The translations under genes were made by a program, and so were the position numbers. The notes beneath the pieces are model-generated. The model had not been told where the DNA came from and searched no databases. It saw nothing but the letters and a program-made list of their open reading frames with translations. Positions 6,569-7,324 of a DNA stretch of 7,324 nucleotides are shown here, piece after piece. Positions within the stretch are counted from its first letter, which is position 1. The number at the start of each line of letters is the position of its first letter. The DNA is taken from positions 10,315 to 17,638 of the forward strand of contig DBZZ01000030.1 of NCBI GenBank assembly GCA_002311315.1. Direction: 5' to 3'. Source of the DNA: Methylococcaceae bacterium UBA1147. Its GTDB lineage: Bacteria > Pseudomonadota > Gammaproteobacteria > Methylococcales > UBA1147.

Positions 6569-6581
6569 AAAAAAAAGGGGG
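6569..6581 (-). terminator. C5-T8 tract directly after lpxH, weak terminator candidate
   Basis: On the - strand the lpxH stop is followed at once by five C and eight T. A T-run of this length is typical of intrinsic terminators, but I find no convincing GC hairpin immediately in front of it, so termination here is doubtful. The remaining gap (6414-6568) holds the dehydrogenase promoter and nothing else I can support. Confidence 0.2.
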
Positions 6582-7310
6582 TCAGCCGGCCAGTTTCTCG
6601 GTCCAGTGGTGCTTTTCGTTGAACACGAGTACGCTGCCGCCGTTTTCCCATTGCGGGAGTACCAAACGTCGGGCTGTTTTCCCATCGAGCTTAACCTGGT
6701 GTTCAGCCGGGCGATGGGTGTGTCCGTGGATCAGAAGGTCCGCCTGATGATCGCGTATAACCATTTCAACCGTTTCCTGATTGACGTCCATGATTTCCTC
6801 GGATTTCTTTCGTTTGTGCAAGAAACTGCGAACCCGGTACCATCTGGCATAGGCCAGCCTGAGTAGCAGTGGTTTGGACAAGACTTGGTCCCGCCATCCG
6901 TCGGTACGGGTTTTTCTTCTAAACTCTAGGTAGGGTAGATCGTCGGTGCACAACAGGTCGCCGTGCATCAGCAGTGTCCTGGTGCCGTAAAGATCGATCA
7001 CGGAATAGTCTTCCAGCAGTGTCAGCCCGGTCTCGTTCAGGAAACGTTCTCCAACCAAGAAGTCGCGGTTGCCTTGCTGAAAGAAAACCGGTGTTCCGGA
7101 TTCGGTCAGCTCCTGCAACTGGAACTTGATCTTTTTCCACGGTGACGAGTTGTCGTCGTCACCGACCCAGACATCGAACAGGTCTCCGAGGATATACAAA
7201 CCCTCTGCGCTTTTTGCCCGAATGGACAAGAATTCCATGAACTGGCGGATGATGCCCGGCCGGGAACGGCGCAGATGCAGGTCCGATATGAACAGCGTTT
7301 CGCGGGCCAA
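6582..7310 (-). CDS. lpxH: UDP-2,3-diacylglucosamine diphosphatase LpxH
   Basis: Fourth step of lipid A biosynthesis: hydrolyses UDP-2,3-diacylglucosamine to lipid X and UMP at the inner face of the cytoplasmic membrane. It has 242 residues (240 in E. coli). The metallophosphoesterase motifs are complete and in order: ISDLH (Asp10, His12), LGDLFD (Asp43), QGNRD (Asn81), MHGD (His116) and HGHTHRP (His195, His197). The LpxH-specific segments LCTDD (120-124) and IMDVNQ (173-178) separate it from LpxG/LpxI and general phosphoesterases. The region near 140-170 is rich in basic and hydrophobic residues, matching the membrane-facing lid. The start is TTG at 7310: an in-frame TGA at 7314-7316 excludes anything longer and no ATG lies before the first metal-binding residue. 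It is the rightmost gene visible and may be preceded by others beyond the edge. Confidence 0.97.
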   Translation of the reverse strand: MARETLFISDLHLRRSRPGIIRQFMEFLSIRAKSAEGLYILGDLFDVWVGDDDNSSPWKKIKFQLQELTESGTPVFFQQGNRDFLVGERFLNETGLTLLEDYSVIDLYGTRTLLMHGDLLCTDDLPYLEFRRKTRTDGWRDQVLSKPLLLRLAYARWYRVRSFLHKRKKSEEIMDVNQETVEMVIRDHQADLLIHGHTHRPAEHQVKLDGKTARRLVLPQWENGGSVLVFNEKHHWTEKLAG

Positions 7311-7320
7311 GAATCAGCAG

Positions 7321-7324
7321 TCCT
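7321..7324 (-). promoter_or_regulatory. Ribosome binding site of lpxH (supports the TTG start)
   Basis: AGGA on the - strand at the window edge, 10 bp from TTG 7310. It may extend beyond the edge. Together with the upstream stop it makes the TTG start credible. Confidence 0.5.

Overview
This window reads as a housekeeping stretch of a gammaproteobacterial chromosome. An adjacent fabA-fabB pair (the anaerobic unsaturated fatty acid pathway), an Slt-type periplasmic lytic transglycosylase, TtcA and LpxH all align, from memory, with their E. coli counterparts over their full visible length. LpxH and Slt imply a Gram-negative envelope with lipid A. The base composition looks moderate (about half G+C) and GTG/TTG starts are used. 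The genus cannot be named from this sequence. There is no rRNA, tRNA, CRISPR array, insertion sequence or recognisable prophage or defence gene.

Layout. Positions 3-1577 (+) hold the C-terminal part of slt, whose N-terminus lies off the left edge. After a 191-bp A+T-rich gap that probably contains a promoter, four genes follow on the + strand with small gaps: fabA (1769-2284), fabB (2295-3512), ttcA (3545-4429) and a SAM hydrolase (adenosine-forming; formerly DUF62) at 4442-5176. The gaps are 10, 32 and 12 bp, so the four probably form one transcription unit. Positions 5177-5408 lie between converging genes and contain no recognised gene. One + strand frame there (5166-5423) has coding-like composition but is interrupted by a single in-frame TGA. 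On the - strand, a QOR-type medium-chain dehydrogenase/reductase (5409-6407) has a good sigma70-like promoter of its own. Further right, also on the - strand, is lpxH (6582-7310), complete and starting with TTG.

How the genes fit together. FabA and FabB jointly make and elongate the cis-3-decenoyl intermediate that gives unsaturated acyl chains. LpxH makes lipid X for lipid A. Slt trims murein. These cover three layers of the envelope but are split over at least three transcription units. TtcA (2-thiocytidine at tRNA position 32) and the SAM hydrolase are linked to fabAB by position only; no functional link is visible.

I did not find a clearly new biological system. The points most worth a second look are the TGA-interrupted frame at 5166-5423 with a small hairpin just after the TGA, the GATC excess across the window, the lack of a Shine-Dalgarno site before the SAM hydrolase, and the fabA control region.
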